From JACCVL01 sp963704295 (GTDB taxonomy: Bacteria > Actinomycetota > Actinomycetes > Propionibacteriales > Nocardioidaceae): a DNA stretch of 64,000 nucleotides. A program made the position numbers and the translations under genes. The stretch is from positions 1,178,001 to 1,242,000 of the forward strand of contig OY969884.1 in NCBI GenBank assembly GCA_963704295.1, read 5' to 3'. Under the pieces are notes generated by a model. That model saw only the letters and a program-made list of their open reading frames with translations, made no database searches and was not told the origin of the DNA. Below, one piece after another: positions 27,441 through 35,668 of the stretch; position 1 is the stretch's first letter, and each line of letters opens with the position of its first letter.

Positions 27441-28706
27441 ATGACGCCGCTGCTGCCGACCCGCCGCAAGGCGGTCGCGCTCGCCGACGCCATCGACGGG
27501 CGGCGCGACCGGAAGGCGGCCGAGGACGCCGAGATCGACGCGCTGGTCGCGGCCGTCGAAGCGGTCCGGGCACTTCCCCAGGTGCGGCCCTCGGACGCGT
27601 TCAACGACGGTCTCCGGACCCGGCTGGTCGCCGCAGCAGAGCGCGAGCTGCTCCCGATCCAGCGAGACCGCCGCTCACCGCGCGGGGACGGCCGGCCCGT
27701 CGCTCCGCTGCGCCACCGCGTCGGCCTGGCGGCCGCCGCCGGCGCCCTCGTCGTCAGCGGCGGCGGAGCCGGCCTCGCCTCCGCGAGCGCTGCCGCCATC
27801 CCCGGTGAGCTGCTGTACCCGGTCAAGCGTGGCGTGGAACGCGTCGACGTCGCGCTGGCGGGCGACGACGGCGCGGCGGGTCGCGCCGAGATGGACCACG
27901 CCGGCACCCGGCTCGATGAGGTCGGGGCGCTGCTGGCCACGGCAGACCCGACCGCCGACCGGCGGGTGGTCGACACGCTGCGGGACTTCACCGCCACGGC
28001 CACCAGCGGCGGGGAGCGCCTGGTGGCCTCCTACACCGCGACGAACGACGAGGCCGACATCACGGTGCTGCACGAGTCGGCGGTCGCGTTCGACGACGTC
28101 CTCACCGACCTCGCCGGCGCCCTCCCGGCGGAGGCGGCCGACGCCTTCGCCGCGGCTGCCGCGACGGTCTCGACGCTGGACCAGCAGGCGGGCGAGCTGT
28201 GCCCGGACTGCACCGGCGGCTCCGAGCCCGTCTCGGTGCCGACCGACCTGGTCGCCGCCGCCTCCTGGCAGACGATCATCTCGCCGGCCGACGGCACCGG
28301 ACCGATCACCGTCGGAGCCCCCACCTCCGGACGGCGAGGCTCCGGACGCGCCGCAGCGTCGGGGTGCAGCTGCCGAGCGTCGACGCCGCCGAGCTCGACG
28401 GTGCCACGGGCAGCCAGCCGTCCGGAGGAACGGCACCCGGCGTGGACCCGGACGGGGTGCCTCCTCCCGGTGGGAGCCGACGATCCGGAGGTGGAGGTCG
28501 AACCCCCCGATCCGGACGGAACCGTCGAGGACAGCACCAGCACGGTGGACTCGACGGTCGGTGCTGTCGTGGACGACCTGCTCGGTGGCGGGACCTCCGG
28601 TGGCGGCGGACCGCTGGACGACCCGCTCGGCGAGGTGGACGACATCGTCGACGACGTCCCGGTCTCGCCGCCGACGCTCGACCTTCCTCCGGCGCCCGGC
28701 GGCTGA
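27441..28706 (+). CDS. DUF5667 membrane protein, candidate anti-sigma (RsbN-like)
   Basis: 421-residue frame. Residues 1-75 are helical and charged (AVALADAIDGRR, EIDALVAAVEAVRALPQV). Residues about 93-114 are a single membrane helix. The DUF5667 block follows (IPGELLYPVKRGVERVDVAL and GRAEMDHAGTRLDEVGALL), and the C-terminus is Asp/Gly/Pro-rich. Between about 28350 and 28470 the reading is poor, while another frame gives SVGVQLPSVDAAELDGATGS, so two compensating indels are likely. In Streptomyces the gene after bldN encodes the membrane anti-sigma RsbN. The position, a helical cytoplasmic head and one helix fit that role. The 130 bases before the ATG contain no convincing alternative start. 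Confidence 0.65.
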   Translation: MTPLLPTRRKAVALADAIDGRRDRKAAEDAEIDALVAAVEAVRALPQVRPSDAFNDGLRTRLVAAAERELLPIQRDRRSPRGDGRPVAPLRHRVGLAAAAGALVVSGGGAGLASASAAAIPGELLYPVKRGVERVDVALAGDDGAAGRAEMDHAGTRLDEVGALLATADPTADRRVVDTLRDFTATATSGGERLVASYTATNDEADITVLHESAVAFDDVLTDLAGALPAEAADAFAAAAATVSTLDQQAGELCPDCTGGSEPVSVPTDLVAAASWQTIISPADGTGPITVGAPTSGRRGSGRAAASGCSCRASTPPSSTVPRAASRPEERHPAWTRTGCLLPVGADDPEVEVEPPDPDGTVEDSTSTVDSTVGAVVDDLLGGGTSGGGGPLDDPLGEVDDIVDDVPVSPPTLDLPPAPGG

Positions 28707-28711
28707 CCGAC

Positions 28712-29767
28712 CTAGCCGAACACCCGGCCACGGTGCTCCAGCAGTTCGTACAGCGTCTGCTGGATGGTCTCTCGCACCTGGTCGGTCACGTCGAGGACCA
28801 GCATCGGGTCATCCGCGCCGCCGGCGGGATACGAGTCGGTACGGATCGGCTCTCCGAACTCGATCACCCACTTGCTGGGCAGCGGCACCAGGCCGAGCGG
28901 CCCGAGCAGCGGGAAGAACGGGGTGATCGGGACGTAGGGGACCCCGAGGACCCGAGCCAACGTCGGCAGGCTCCCCACCAGCGGGTAGATCTCCTCCGCG
29001 CCCACGATCGAGCAGGGGACGATCGGAACGCCGGTGCGGATCGCCGCGGAGACGAAGCCGCCGCGACCGAAGCGTTGCAGTTTGTAGCGCTCGGAGTACG
29101 GCTTGCCGATGCCCTTGAAGCCTTCGGGCCAGACGCCGACCAGCTCGCCGGATCCCAGCATCCGCTCGGCGTCCTCGTTGCAGGCCAGCGTGACCCCGCC
29201 CTTGCGCGCCATCTCGGACACGAACGGCAGCCCGAACACCAGGTCGGCTCCCAGGGCACGCAGATACCGCTGCGCGTGGTCGTGCACCGCGAGCCCGGTC
29301 ATCAGGGCGTCGACGGGAACGGTCCCGGAGTGGTTGGCCACCAACAAGGCGCCCCCGTCCTGCGGGATGTTCTCGATGCCACGGACCTCCAGCCGGAACC
29401 ACCGCTCGGCCAGCGGTCGCAGCAGCGACATGAACACGCCCGAGGTCAGCTCGGGGTCGAACCCGAGCTCGTCCACCTCGTAGTCGCCGGTCACCCGCCG
29501 CCGGACGAAGGCCAGCGCCTGCGCCAACCGGTCGTCGGCGGCCGGTGGAGGACCGACGTCGACCTCGACGTCGGGCTCGACGGCGGGCGTGCGATCGACG
29601 CGGCGCGCCGGCTCCGGGACCGGCGTCGGGCGCCGCGGCCCCGCCGGGCGGGACCGGGGCCGCGGCGGCGGAGCCAACGTGCGGGCGGCCCGGCTCGGCG
29701 TGGAGCCCCCGTTGCCCCGGCCCGGGCGGCCGCGCACCCCCAGCGGGATGACCTCGGCGTCAGCCAC
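28712..29767 (-). CDS. Lysophospholipid acyltransferase-family protein
   Basis: 351 residues. The N-terminal 75 residues are Pro/Arg-rich. The acyltransferase domain at about 115-330 has LLVANHSGTVPVDALMTGL. Here the histidine and aspartate are six residues apart instead of the four of the canonical HX4D. Other blocks are GGVTLACNEDAERML, LVGVWPEGFKGIGK (substrate-phosphate motif) and VPIVPCSIVGAEEIYPL. It probably acylates a lysolipid or glycerol derivative at the membrane. GTG at 29767 overlaps the epimerase stop by eight bases. The mycobacterial neighbour rv0502, as I recall it, has the same NHSGT-type motif, so the spacing is a family trait. Confidence 0.8.
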   Translation of the reverse strand: MADAEVIPLGVRGRPGRGNGGSTPSRAARTLAPPPRPRSRPAGPRRPTPVPEPARRVDRTPAVEPDVEVDVGPPPAADDRLAQALAFVRRRVTGDYEVDELGFDPELTSGVFMSLLRPLAERWFRLEVRGIENIPQDGGALLVANHSGTVPVDALMTGLAVHDHAQRYLRALGADLVFGLPFVSEMARKGGVTLACNEDAERMLGSGELVGVWPEGFKGIGKPYSERYKLQRFGRGGFVSAAIRTGVPIVPCSIVGAEEIYPLVGSLPTLARVLGVPYVPITPFFPLLGPLGLVPLPSKWVIEFGEPIRTDSYPAGGADDPMLVLDVTDQVRETIQQTLYELLEHRGRVFG

Positions 29768-30791
29768 GGCCGGCTCCCCGGCCGGACAGTCCCGCGACCA
29801 GCGCTGCCTCGACGCGCCGCAGCCGGGTGGAGTCGATCGGCCCCGTCCCCACGTCGGCACCGAACGTCGCGAGCGTCTCCGCCGTGCTCCAGCGAGGCGA
29901 GTAGCCGAACTGCTCTCGCAGCGCGGTCGTGTCCACGACGCGACCGTACGTCAGAAAGTCCAGCTGGTCGGTGGTGAAGTCCAGGCCGGCCGTGCGGCGC
30001 ACGGCCTGACCGACGACCCCGACGCCGACCGGTGGGACCCGGACGACGGCACGGCCGAGCCGGCGTACGACCTGCGCCAGCGTCAGCACCCCGGCACCGG
30101 CGACGTTGAAGGTCCCCGGCCGGTCGCCGACCGTCGCCTGCTGGAGCACCTGCAGGGCGTCGTCGGGGTGCAGCAGCTGCAGCCGGGGATCGAAGCCCAG
30201 GACGGTCGGGACCACCGGCAGCCGCAGGTACTGGCCGAACGGCGTCTCGAGCCCGCCGCCGAGGATGTTGGCGCAGCGCAGCACGGTGATCGCCACGTCG
30301 CTGCGCCGCCGGGCGAAGCCGCGGACGTAGCCCTCCACCTCCGAGCAGTCCTTGGCGTACCCGGACCGCGGGAGCCGCTTCGGCTCGGTGTCCTCGGCGA
30401 AGATGGCCGGATCCCGCGGGGAGGCGCCGTAGACGGTGGTGGAGGACTTGAGCACCAGCCGGCGGATGCCGGGCGCGCGCTGGCAGGCCGCCAGCAGCTG
30501 CATGGTGCCGATGACGTTGGCTTCCTTCATCGAGCTCCGGCCACCGGCTCGTCCCGGGGCCGCCAGCACGCTCATGTGCACCACGGTGTCGACGTCCTCG
30601 ACCGCCAGGACCTTGGCGATCACCGGGTTGCGGATGTCGGCACGGACGAACCTGACCCCGCTGATGTCTCCTCGTGGCGGGAGCACGTCGACGCCGACCA
30701 CCTTGTCGACGGCGGGGTCGGCGGACAGCCGCCGGGCCGTCTCAGACCCGAGCTGGCCGGCGACACCGGTGACCAGCACGACCCGGCCCAT
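29760..30791 (-). CDS. NAD-dependent epimerase/dehydratase (extended SDR)
   Basis: 343 residues. The NAD motif VTGVAGQLGSETARRL is at the N-terminus, followed by VVGVDVLPPRG and VRFVRADIRNP. The usual catalytic YxxxK is not seen: the corresponding place reads SGYAKDCSEVEGYV, with cysteine four residues after tyrosine. Either the neighbouring lysine serves or the protein is not a classical epimerase. I recall that mycobacterial galE2-type proteins at this position also lack the lysine. Downstream of bS22 by three bases and overlapping the acyltransferase, so a lipid or cell-envelope substrate is plausible. Confidence 0.82.
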   Translation of the reverse strand: MGRVVLVTGVAGQLGSETARRLSADPAVDKVVGVDVLPPRGDISGVRFVRADIRNPVIAKVLAVEDVDTVVHMSVLAAPGRAGGRSSMKEANVIGTMQLLAACQRAPGIRRLVLKSSTTVYGASPRDPAIFAEDTEPKRLPRSGYAKDCSEVEGYVRGFARRRSDVAITVLRCANILGGGLETPFGQYLRLPVVPTVLGFDPRLQLLHPDDALQVLQQATVGDRPGTFNVAGAGVLTLAQVVRRLGRAVVRVPPVGVGVVGQAVRRTAGLDFTTDQLDFLTYGRVVDTTALREQFGYSPRWSTAETLATFGADVGTGPIDSTRLRRVEAALVAGLSGRGAGRG

Positions 30792-30794
30792 GGG

Positions 30795-30896
30795 TCACTT
30801 GCCGGCGCGGCGACGCTGAACGCGGGTCTTCTTCAGCAGCTTGCGGTGCTTCTTCTTGGCCATCCGCTTGCGACGCTTCTTGATGACAGAACCCAC
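30795..30896 (-). CDS. Small ribosomal protein bS22 (33 residues, AURKAIP1/COX24 domain)
   Basis: GTG start, reading VGSVIKKRRKRMAKKKHR then KLLKKTRVQRRRAGK and TGA. Twenty of the 33 residues are Lys or Arg, and the RKRMAKKKHRKLLKKTR block is the hallmark of this actinobacterial 30S-associated peptide, known from mycobacterial ribosomes. An AGAGG ribosome site precedes the GTG. It is too short for most gene finders. Its place between the HTH protein and the epimerase is conserved in mycobacteria (rv0500A-rv0500B-rv0501, from memory). Confidence 0.9.
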   Translation of the reverse strand: MGSVIKKRRKRMAKKKHRKLLKKTRVQRRRAGK

Positions 30897-30993
30897 GGCG
30901 TACCTCTCGAGAGCGGACAGGATCGCCGCGAAGGGGATGCGACGACCGCGTCAGCCTAGCGGCGCACCGTGCCGGCTCTCGCCGGGTCCCGCG

Positions 30994-31206
30994 TCAGCCG
31001 GCCTGGAAGTAGGACTTGCGCAGGTAGTCGTCGACGGCGGGCTCGGGGACCCGGAAGGACCGGCCCACCCGGACCGCCTCCAGCTCACCGGAGTGGACCA
31101 GCCGGTAGACGGTCATCTTGGAGACCCGCATCCGGGTCGCAACCTCGGCGACGGTGAGGAACCGAGCATCGGAGAGGCTCGCGTCCCCCGGGGTGTTGGG
31201 AGCCAT
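30994..31206 (-). CDS. Excisionase-type helix-turn-helix DNA-binding protein
   Basis: 70 residues if the ATG at 31206 is used; a GTG 21 bases upstream is possible. The core is RFLTVAEVATRMRVSKMTVYRLVHSG followed by the wing LEAVRVGRSFRVPEPAVDDYL, a MerR/excisionase winged helix. It is not phage-linked here: it lies in a housekeeping block next to bS22. Orthologues are widely conserved in actinobacteria (rv0500A type), which suggests a global regulatory or nucleoid role. Target unknown. Confidence 0.85.
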   Translation of the reverse strand: MAPNTPGDASLSDARFLTVAEVATRMRVSKMTVYRLVHSGELEAVRVGRSFRVPEPAVDDYLRKSYFQAG

Positions 31207-31411
31207 GGCGCACCGCACTTCCTGCACGGGACGCTCTTCGGCTTCCCCACCGAAGACCTGGCGTACGTGCTTGTCGGGAGGGTAGTGCCTGCTGGTGCGC
31301 GTGGGATAGAGGAGGAAACCGCAGGTGGGAGGCAGGACTGACCGATCGGCTGAGGGCGGCCGAGGCCCGCCGCGGCCGGCGCGCAGCGTCTTCGGGCCGC
31401 ATCGCGGCCGG

Positions 31412-32608
31412 TCAGGGCTGGGGGTCGAGACCCAGAGCGGGGAAGGCGGCGGTCCGGGTGGCGTTGATCGAACGGTCCAGCCAGCTGGCGGGGTCGTACC
31501 CCTCCTCCCAGTCCCGGTAGTCGGGGTCGTAACCGTCGGTCATCCGGGTCGGCACCCGCCCACCGAAGTGCTCGGCCACGTACGCGCGCCACGACTCGGG
31601 GACCGCGGTGCCGGGGTCGAGGGGCCGCCCGGCGACGATGGCCAGCAGGTGCGTCCAGGCGCGTGGCACCACGTCGGCCACCGAGTAGCCGCCGCCCCCC
31701 GTCGCCACCCAGCGGCCGCCGCACAGCTCGTGCGCGAGGTCGTGCAGCGCGAGGTAGGAGGCCCGCTGTCCGTCGATGCTGAGCATCAGGTGCGCCAGCG
31801 GGTCGACCATGTGGGTGTCGCAGCCGTGCTGGGTGACGAGAACCTGCGGCTGGAACGCGCGAAGCACAGCGGGGACGACGGCGTGGAAGGCCCGCAACCA
31901 GCCCGCGTCGTCCGTGCCCGGAGGCACCGCCACGTTGACGGCGCTGCCCTGCGCTCCTGGGCCACCGATCTCGGTGGGCAGGCCGGTTCCGGGGAACAGC
32001 GTCTGCGGCGACTCGTGGATGCTCACCGTCAGCACCCGCGGGTCGTCGTAGAAGACCCGCTGCACGCCGTCGCCGTGATGCACGTCCACGTCGACGTAGG
32101 CCACCCGCTCGACGCCCTGGTCCAGCAGCCAGGCGATGCCGACCGCGACGTCGTTGTAGACGCAGAAGCCGCTGGCGGCGTCCGGCATCGCGTGGTGCAG
32201 GCCGCCACACACGCTGGCGGCGTGCAGCTGGTCACCGGCCCAGACCCGCCGGGCCGACTCCACCGTCGCGGCCACCACCCGCGCCGAGGCCTCGTGCATC
32301 CCCGGGAAGACCGGGTTGTCGGGCGTGCCGAGGCCGTGTGTCAGGTCGGTGCGACCAGGCTCCTCACTGACCCGCCGGACCGCCGCGACGTACGCGGCTC
32401 CGTGCACGAGACCCAGCACGGCGTCGTCAACCGGCGGGGGGCTGATCTCGGGCAGCAGCTCCGGCCCGTCGAGCGCGCCCACCACGCCCAGGGCACGGGC
32501 CAGCATCATGGTCAGCTCGATACGGACCGGGGCCATCGGATGCCCGACACCGAAGTCGTACGCGGTCATGCCGTCGTCGTAGACCGTGCAGGCCACGCAC
32601 CCGGACAT
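31412..32608 (-). CDS. Acetoin utilization protein AcuC-like deacetylase
   Basis: 398-residue class I/II histone-deacetylase fold. Metal and active-site blocks are GGLHHAMPDAASGFCVYNDVAV, YVDVDVHHGDGVQ (zinc ligands Asp, His) and VTQHGCDTHMVDPLAH, followed by ATGGGGYSVADVVPRAWTH. It likely removes acetyl groups from lysines, for example on acetyl-CoA synthetase as known for Bacillus AcuC. No acuA or acs gene is adjacent. Ten bases separate it from proC, so co-transcription is likely. Confidence 0.88.
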   Translation of the reverse strand: MSGCVACTVYDDGMTAYDFGVGHPMAPVRIELTMMLARALGVVGALDGPELLPEISPPPVDDAVLGLVHGAAYVAAVRRVSEEPGRTDLTHGLGTPDNPVFPGMHEASARVVAATVESARRVWAGDQLHAASVCGGLHHAMPDAASGFCVYNDVAVGIAWLLDQGVERVAYVDVDVHHGDGVQRVFYDDPRVLTVSIHESPQTLFPGTGLPTEIGGPGAQGSAVNVAVPPGTDDAGWLRAFHAVVPAVLRAFQPQVLVTQHGCDTHMVDPLAHLMLSIDGQRASYLALHDLAHELCGGRWVATGGGGYSVADVVPRAWTHLLAIVAGRPLDPGTAVPESWRAYVAEHFGGRVPTRMTDGYDPDYRDWEEGYDPASWLDRSINATRTAAFPALGLDPQP

Positions 32609-32618
32609 GGGCGGGACC

Positions 32619-33419
32619 CTACCCGGCGGACAGGTCCCGGGAGCGGTCGCGGGCCGCCTCCATGGCGGTGAGGAAGGCGGCCCGCACCTTGTGGTCCTCC
32701 AGTTCGCGGACGGCCGCCGCGGTGGTGCCGCCCGGCGAGGTCACCTGCTCACGCAGCACGGTCGGATGCTCGCCGGTCTCACGCAGCAGCTTGGCCGAGC
32801 CGACGACGGTCTGGACCACCAGCTCGCTGGCGGTGGTCCGCGGCAGCCCGAGATGCACGCCCGCCTCGATCATCGACTCGACCACGAAGAACAGGTAGCC
32901 CGGCCCGGAGCCGCTGATGGCGGTGACCGCGTCCTGCTGCTGCTCGGGCACGCGCAGCACCCGCCCGACCGATCTCAGCAGCTCCTCGGCCTCGCGCAGG
33001 TGCTCCTCGTCGCAGTGCGCCCCGCGGGAGATGGCCGCCATCCCCTCGTCGACGAGGGCCGGCGTGTTCGGCATCACCCGGACCACCGGGATGCCCGCCG
33101 GAAGCCGCTCCTCGATGAACGCGGTGGTGATGCCGGCCGCCAGGGAGACGACCAGGGTGCCGGCCGTCAGGTGCGGCGCCAGCTCCTCGAGCAGGTCGCC
33201 CATGTCCTGCGGCTTCACCACGATCGCCACCGTGTCGGCCTTGGCCGCGGCGTCGACGGTGCCGACGACGTCGACCCCGTAGCGCTCCCGCAGCTCGACC
33301 GCCCGGTCGGCCCGGCGCTCGGTCAGCAGCAGGTCGGCCGGCGGACGGCCCGCGCGGAGCAGACCCGAGACCAGCGCCTCGCCCATCACCCCGGCACCGA
33401 GCACCGCGACCACACCCAT
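32619..33419 (-). CDS. proC: Pyrroline-5-carboxylate reductase
   Basis: 266 residues, last step of proline synthesis using NAD(P)H. The N-terminal dinucleotide motif is VAVLGAGVMGEALVSGLLRAG. The C-terminal P5C-binding region includes AITAISGSGPGYLFF-type sequence (here TAISGSGPGYLFFVVE) and LREQVTSPGGTTAAAVRELE. Full length. Proline dehydrogenase, the opposing catabolic enzyme, lies 2.2 kb away on the same strand. Confidence 0.94.
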   Translation of the reverse strand: MGVVAVLGAGVMGEALVSGLLRAGRPPADLLLTERRADRAVELRERYGVDVVGTVDAAAKADTVAIVVKPQDMGDLLEELAPHLTAGTLVVSLAAGITTAFIEERLPAGIPVVRVMPNTPALVDEGMAAISRGAHCDEEHLREAEELLRSVGRVLRVPEQQQDAVTAISGSGPGYLFFVVESMIEAGVHLGLPRTTASELVVQTVVGSAKLLRETGEHPTVLREQVTSPGGTTAAAVRELEDHKVRAAFLTAMEAARDRSRDLSAG

Positions 33420-33518
33420 GACGACCTCCTCCGACCGACTCCGGACAGCGACGCCGGTCGACCCATCATCACCGATCCGCGCGGGTGGAGTGGGGCGGTG
33501 TCCAGCGGTCGGCCAGAT

Positions 33519-34256
33519 CTACGCCGTCCGGCGACGCAGGGTCGCGGCACCGACGGCGAGTGAGAGCAGGGTGAAGCCGGCGATGACGCAGACGTCCACC
33601 ACCAGCTCGACCGTCCACGACGACGCCGACTGGACCTGCTGCATCGCGTCCACGGCATAGGAGAGCGGCAGGGTGTCCGAGAGCAACGACAACGGGTCGG
33701 GCAGTCTCTCGCGCTGCACGAAGAGGCCGCACAACAAGACCTGCGGCAGCACCAGCGCCGGCATGAACTGCACCGCCTGGAACTCGGTCTCGGCGAACGC
33801 GGACACGAACAGGCCGAGCGCGCAGCCCAGGACGGCGTCCATCACGGCGACGAGGCCGAGCACCCACACCTCGCCCCGGACGTCGAGCCCGAGCAGGCCG
33901 ACGCTGAGCACCACCGCCAGACCGGCCTGCACCAGCGCCACCGCACCGAAGGCGAGGGCGTAGCCGACCAGCAGGTCCGCCTTGCCCATCGGTGTCGTCA
34001 GCAGCCGCTCGAGGGTGCCGGACGACCGCTCCCGCAGCGTGGTCACCGAGGTGACGAGGAACATCACGATGAACGGGAACATCGCCAGCAGCGGCGGACC
34101 GAAGCGGGCGAACACCGTCTCGTCGCGATCGAACATCCACCACAGCAACGTGAGCAGCAGCATCGGGACCACGAGCAGCATCGCCATCGTCCGGCGGTCC
34201 CGCCGCAGCTGGGTCAGCACCCGGCCGGCGACGGCCAGCGTCGTGCGCGGGCTCAT
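33519..34256 (-). CDS. ABC-2 family transporter permease
   Basis: 245 residues with six predicted membrane helices, beginning at TMAMLLVVPMLLLTLLWW and ending at VCVIAGFTLLSLAVG. The ABC-2 signature region is TTLRERSSGTLERLLTTPMGKADLLVG. It pairs with the ATPase gene through an ATGA overlap, forming an exporter likely of the DrrB/antibiotic- or lipid-export type. The ATG at 34256 is used; the longer frame upstream is a shadow of the ATPase. Substrate unknown. Confidence 0.88.
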   Translation of the reverse strand: MSPRTTLAVAGRVLTQLRRDRRTMAMLLVVPMLLLTLLWWMFDRDETVFARFGPPLLAMFPFIVMFLVTSVTTLRERSSGTLERLLTTPMGKADLLVGYALAFGAVALVQAGLAVVLSVGLLGLDVRGEVWVLGLVAVMDAVLGCALGLFVSAFAETEFQAVQFMPALVLPQVLLCGLFVQRERLPDPLSLLSDTLPLSYAVDAMQQVQSASSWTVELVVDVCVIAGFTLLSLAVGAATLRRRTA

Positions 34257-35023
34257 GCCGTCACCTCCTCGGAGTCCCCGCCCCCTGCGGTCTGCTCCAC
34301 CACGGCCAGGAAGGCCGCCTCCACGTCGTCGGTGCCGGTGCGCTCGAGCAGCGCGGTCGGGGTGTCGTCGGCGACGAGCTGACCGTCCCGCAGCAGCAGC
34401 AGCCGGTCGCACCGGGTCGCCTCGTCCATGACGTGGCTGGACACGAGCAGGGTGGTGCCGCGGTCCGCGAGCCGGTGGAACAGCGCCCACAGGTCCCGCC
34501 GCAGCACCGGGTCGAGGCCGACCGTGGGCTCGTCCAGCACCAGCAGCTCCGGGCTGCCGAGCAGGGCCACCGCGAGCGAGACCCGCGACCGCTGCCCACC
34601 GGACAGCCGGCCGACGAGGGCCGATGCGTAGTCGCCGAGGTCGACGTGGTGCAGCACCTCGGCGACCTGCCGGTCCGGGGCGCGCAGCACCCGGGCGAAG
34701 AACCGAAGGTTCTCGGTGACGGTCAGGTCGCCGTAGACGCTCGGCGCCTGGGTGACATACCCGACCCGGTCCCGCAGCGCGGGCGACCCCGCCGGCAGCC
34801 CGAGCACCTCGACGCTGCCGCCGTGCACCCGCTGGACCCCGACCAGGGCTCGCAGCAGCGTGGTCTTGCCGCCGCCGGACGGCCCCAAGAGGCCGGAAAC
34901 CTGGCCGGGCGGCACGGCGAAGCTCAGGTCCCGCAGCACCCGTCGACCGCCGCGCACCACCTCCAGCCGGTGCACCCGGACACTCGGCTCCGTGTCGGCC
35001 GGCTCTCGTAAACTATTGACCAT
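34253..35023 (-). CDS. ABC transporter ATPase
   Basis: 256 residues. Walker A is GLLGPSGGGKTTLLRALVG. The Q-loop is VGYVTQAPSVYGDLT, the signature RLSGGQRSRVSLA, Walker B LLVLDEPTVGLDP, and the switch histidine is in LVSSHVMDEA. No SD-like sequence precedes the ATG at 35023. A promoter placed immediately upstream predicts a leaderless message beginning at this ATG. An internal start near VRVHRLEVV is the alternative. Probably repressed by the adjacent TetR-family protein. Confidence 0.9.
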   Translation of the reverse strand: MVNSLREPADTEPSVRVHRLEVVRGGRRVLRDLSFAVPPGQVSGLLGPSGGGKTTLLRALVGVQRVHGGSVEVLGLPAGSPALRDRVGYVTQAPSVYGDLTVTENLRFFARVLRAPDRQVAEVLHHVDLGDYASALVGRLSGGQRSRVSLAVALLGSPELLVLDEPTVGLDPVLRRDLWALFHRLADRGTTLLVSSHVMDEATRCDRLLLLRDGQLVADDTPTALLERTGTDDVEAAFLAVVEQTAGGGDSEEVTA

Positions 35024-35060
35024 GCGTTCAATATTGCGGCTCGACCGCGGTCACGGTCAA
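35014..35060 (-). promoter_or_regulatory. Exporter promoter with palindromic operator, predicted leaderless start
   Basis: Reading leftward, TTGACC (35060-35055) and CAATAT (35036-35031) are 18 bases apart, and the expected start of transcription falls on or next to the ATG at 35023. The palindrome TATTGA-N8-TCAATA (35014-35033) covers the -10 region and the start codon, where a bound TetR-family dimer would block transcription. The TetR gene itself ends inside the -35 box. All by inspection. Confidence 0.55.
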
Positions 35061-35665
35061 GAGCCGCGACCGGCCGGCTCCCCCAGCAGGTGGTGCTGCA
35101 GCGCCGGGCCGAGGCGACGTGCCAGCTCGTCGGCGGGCAACGAGGCCACCGGCTCGATCCCGATCAGGTAGCGCAGCACCGCGACCCCGAGCAGCTGCGC
35201 GAACGTCAGCTCCACCCGGAGGGTCGCGTCGGGACCGCTCACGTGCTCCCCGAGCTCGCCGAGCGCGATGCTCGGCATCCCGCTGCGGACCAGCGCCGCC
35301 ACCGACGGGCTGGTCATGGCCGCGCGCAGGAAGGCGAGCAGCGGCTCGCGCTGGACGTCGTCGTCCCAGGCGTGCAGGAACGCGGCGGCGAGTCGCTCGC
35401 CCAGACCGTCCGGCGGTCCCGCCGTCGCCGACCTCAGGATGCGGCGCGGGTCGAACGGCACCGCGAGCGCCTCGAGGAAGAGGTCGTCCTTGGCGCCGAA
35501 GAAGTGGTGCACCAGGCCCGGCGTGACCCCCGCCGCAGCCGCGATCCCGCGCATCGTGGTCCGCTCGAATCCCCGGTCGGCGAACGACGTCCGGGCTGCA
35601 GCCAGGATCTGGCCGCGGGTGTCGGGCGCGCCCGGCCGGCGTCCCGGTCCGCGCCCGGCGACCAC
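35057..35665 (-). CDS. TetR-family regulator of the ABC-2 exporter
   Basis: 202 residues. The helix-turn-helix reads ILAAARTSFADRGFERTTMRG then IAAAAGVTPGLVHHFFGAKDDLF, the standard TetR N-terminal domain. The C-terminal ligand domain is unclassified. GTG start, three bases after the proline dehydrogenase stop, but its stop lies in the exporter promoter, 34 bases before the ATPase ATG. It therefore sits in position to control the exporter through the palindrome there. Confidence 0.85.
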   Translation of the reverse strand: MVAGRGPGRRPGAPDTRGQILAAARTSFADRGFERTTMRGIAAAAGVTPGLVHHFFGAKDDLFLEALAVPFDPRRILRSATAGPPDGLGERLAAAFLHAWDDDVQREPLLAFLRAAMTSPSVAALVRSGMPSIALGELGEHVSGPDATLRVELTFAQLLGVAVLRYLIGIEPVASLPADELARRLGPALQHHLLGEPAGRGS

Positions 35666-35668
35666 GGA

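Noticed and set aside
30994..31206. Phage excisionase
   Set aside because: The HTH resembles excisionases, but there is no integrase, att site or phage gene, and the locus is a conserved housekeeping block.
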